A DNA stretch of 33,409 bases, taken from contig CADBME010000010.1 in the NCBI GenBank assembly GCA_902795715.1, positions 1-33,409 on the forward strand, written 5' to 3'. The position numbers and the translations under genes were made by a program. Shown here piece by piece: positions 33,174 through 33,409 of the stretch. The notes below the pieces were generated by a model, which worked only from the letters and a program-made list of their open reading frames with translations, had not been told where the DNA came from and did no database searches. The first letter of the stretch is position 1, and each line of letters starts with the position of its first letter. Origin of the DNA: an uncultured Lachnospiraceae bacterium (GTDB lineage: Bacteria > Bacillota_A > Clostridia > Lachnospirales > Lachnospiraceae).

Positions 33174-33409
33174 TTACCGGGGTTCGGACTCATCCGGAGC
33201 CGGTTGGGCCGTCTGATCCGGGTCAGGAGTCCGTTTTCTTTTTTCCAGGCGGGGAAGAAAGCTGTTGCTGTAGAGATCACACAAAACTGAAGCAACCGGT
33301 ATAGAAAGAAAGACCCCCACAACGCCAAACAGTTTCCCGCCAAATATAATGGAAATCAAGGTGACAACCGGAGGGATACCCAGGGAATCACCGAAAAGCT
33401 TGGGTTTGA
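33174..33409 (-). CDS. AI-2E family transporter, C-terminal fragment (cut by window edge)
   Basis: The last 77 or so codons of a minus-strand gene that begins beyond the window. The frame is open up to the edge and reads P-K-L-F-G-D-S-L-G-I-P-P-V-V-T-L, then I-I-F-G-G-K-L-F-G-V-V-G-V-F-L-S-I-P-V-A, the conserved end of the AI-2E/PerM (UPF0118) family of polytopic membrane proteins. A polar tail rich in Pro, Asp and Glu follows. Family members are described as exporters or Na+/H+ antiporters; no specific substrate can be given. The stop is TAA at 33174-33176. Confidence 0.85.
   Translation of the reverse strand, partial: KPKLFGDSLGIPPVVTLISIIFGGKLFGVVGVFLSIPVASVLCDLYSNSFLPRLEKRKRTPDPDQTAQPAPDESEPR

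Overview
The window reads as chromosomal DNA of a low-to-mid GC Firmicute of class Clostridia, most likely family Lachnospiraceae. The evidence is the clostridial gene pair hemZ + MBL hydrolase behind a bifunctional rel, a pyrBI pair with a zinc-site regulatory chain, a DUF6514 protein, a VanW-family wall protein, a FeoA-FeoB fusion, strong AGGAGG ribosome binding sites, and sigma-A promoters. No rRNA, tRNA, CRISPR array, prophage or intact insertion sequence was seen. The content is mostly housekeeping, but it contains several unusual proteins and leader or promoter structures.

Layout. 1-13.9 kb: a long minus-strand block, transcribed from high to low coordinates. From a strong promoter at 13.87 kb come an SSB-like protein and HisS. 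An extended -10 promoter and structured leader then precede a cobalamin adenosyltransferase. DapA, DapB (with a hairpin between them), Dtd and a eukaryotic-type NADP-isocitrate dehydrogenase follow. Next are a DUF2156 protein with its own promoter and long leader, PyrB-PyrI, Rel, an MBL hydrolase, HemZ and the start of an HD-domain protein. 13.9-16.0 kb: typA on the plus strand, with a strong promoter, a folded leader and a bidirectional terminator. 16.0-25.3 kb: a second minus-strand block. It holds a VanW protein, a tannase/feruloyl-esterase-like hydrolase, a cell-wall amidase with signal peptidase I, a tandem NUDIX protein overlapping an LDH/MDH-family dehydrogenase, a 33-codon small ORF coupled to a DUF6514 gene, and YigZ. 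25.3-29.7 kb: plus strand, with a 38-bp perfect palindrome, a FolC-like Mur ligase with altered motifs, and feoAB with a candidate Fur site. 29.7-33.4 kb: minus strand, with a large soluble hybrid histidine kinase and the C-terminus of an AI-2E family transporter.

How the genes fit together. The dap genes feed lysine and cell-wall synthesis. Amidase, signal peptidase and VanW act at the envelope. Rel and TypA belong to stress and translation control. NUDIX + dehydrogenase suggests a cofactor/redox unit handling NAD(H), CoA and a 2-oxoacid. Most worth a second look: (i) the NudC-type/CoA-pyrophosphatase NUDIX fusion overlapping the dehydrogenase; (ii) that dehydrogenase carries Arg at the position that separates malate from lactate dehydrogenases; (iii) the perfect palindrome that would form the very 5' end of the FolC-like mRNA; (iv) the uncalled small ORF overlapping DUF6514; (v) a tannase-family enzyme lacking both cysteines of the CS-D-HC motif; (vi) structured leaders of typA and cobO. 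All functional calls come from reading motifs; no database search was run.
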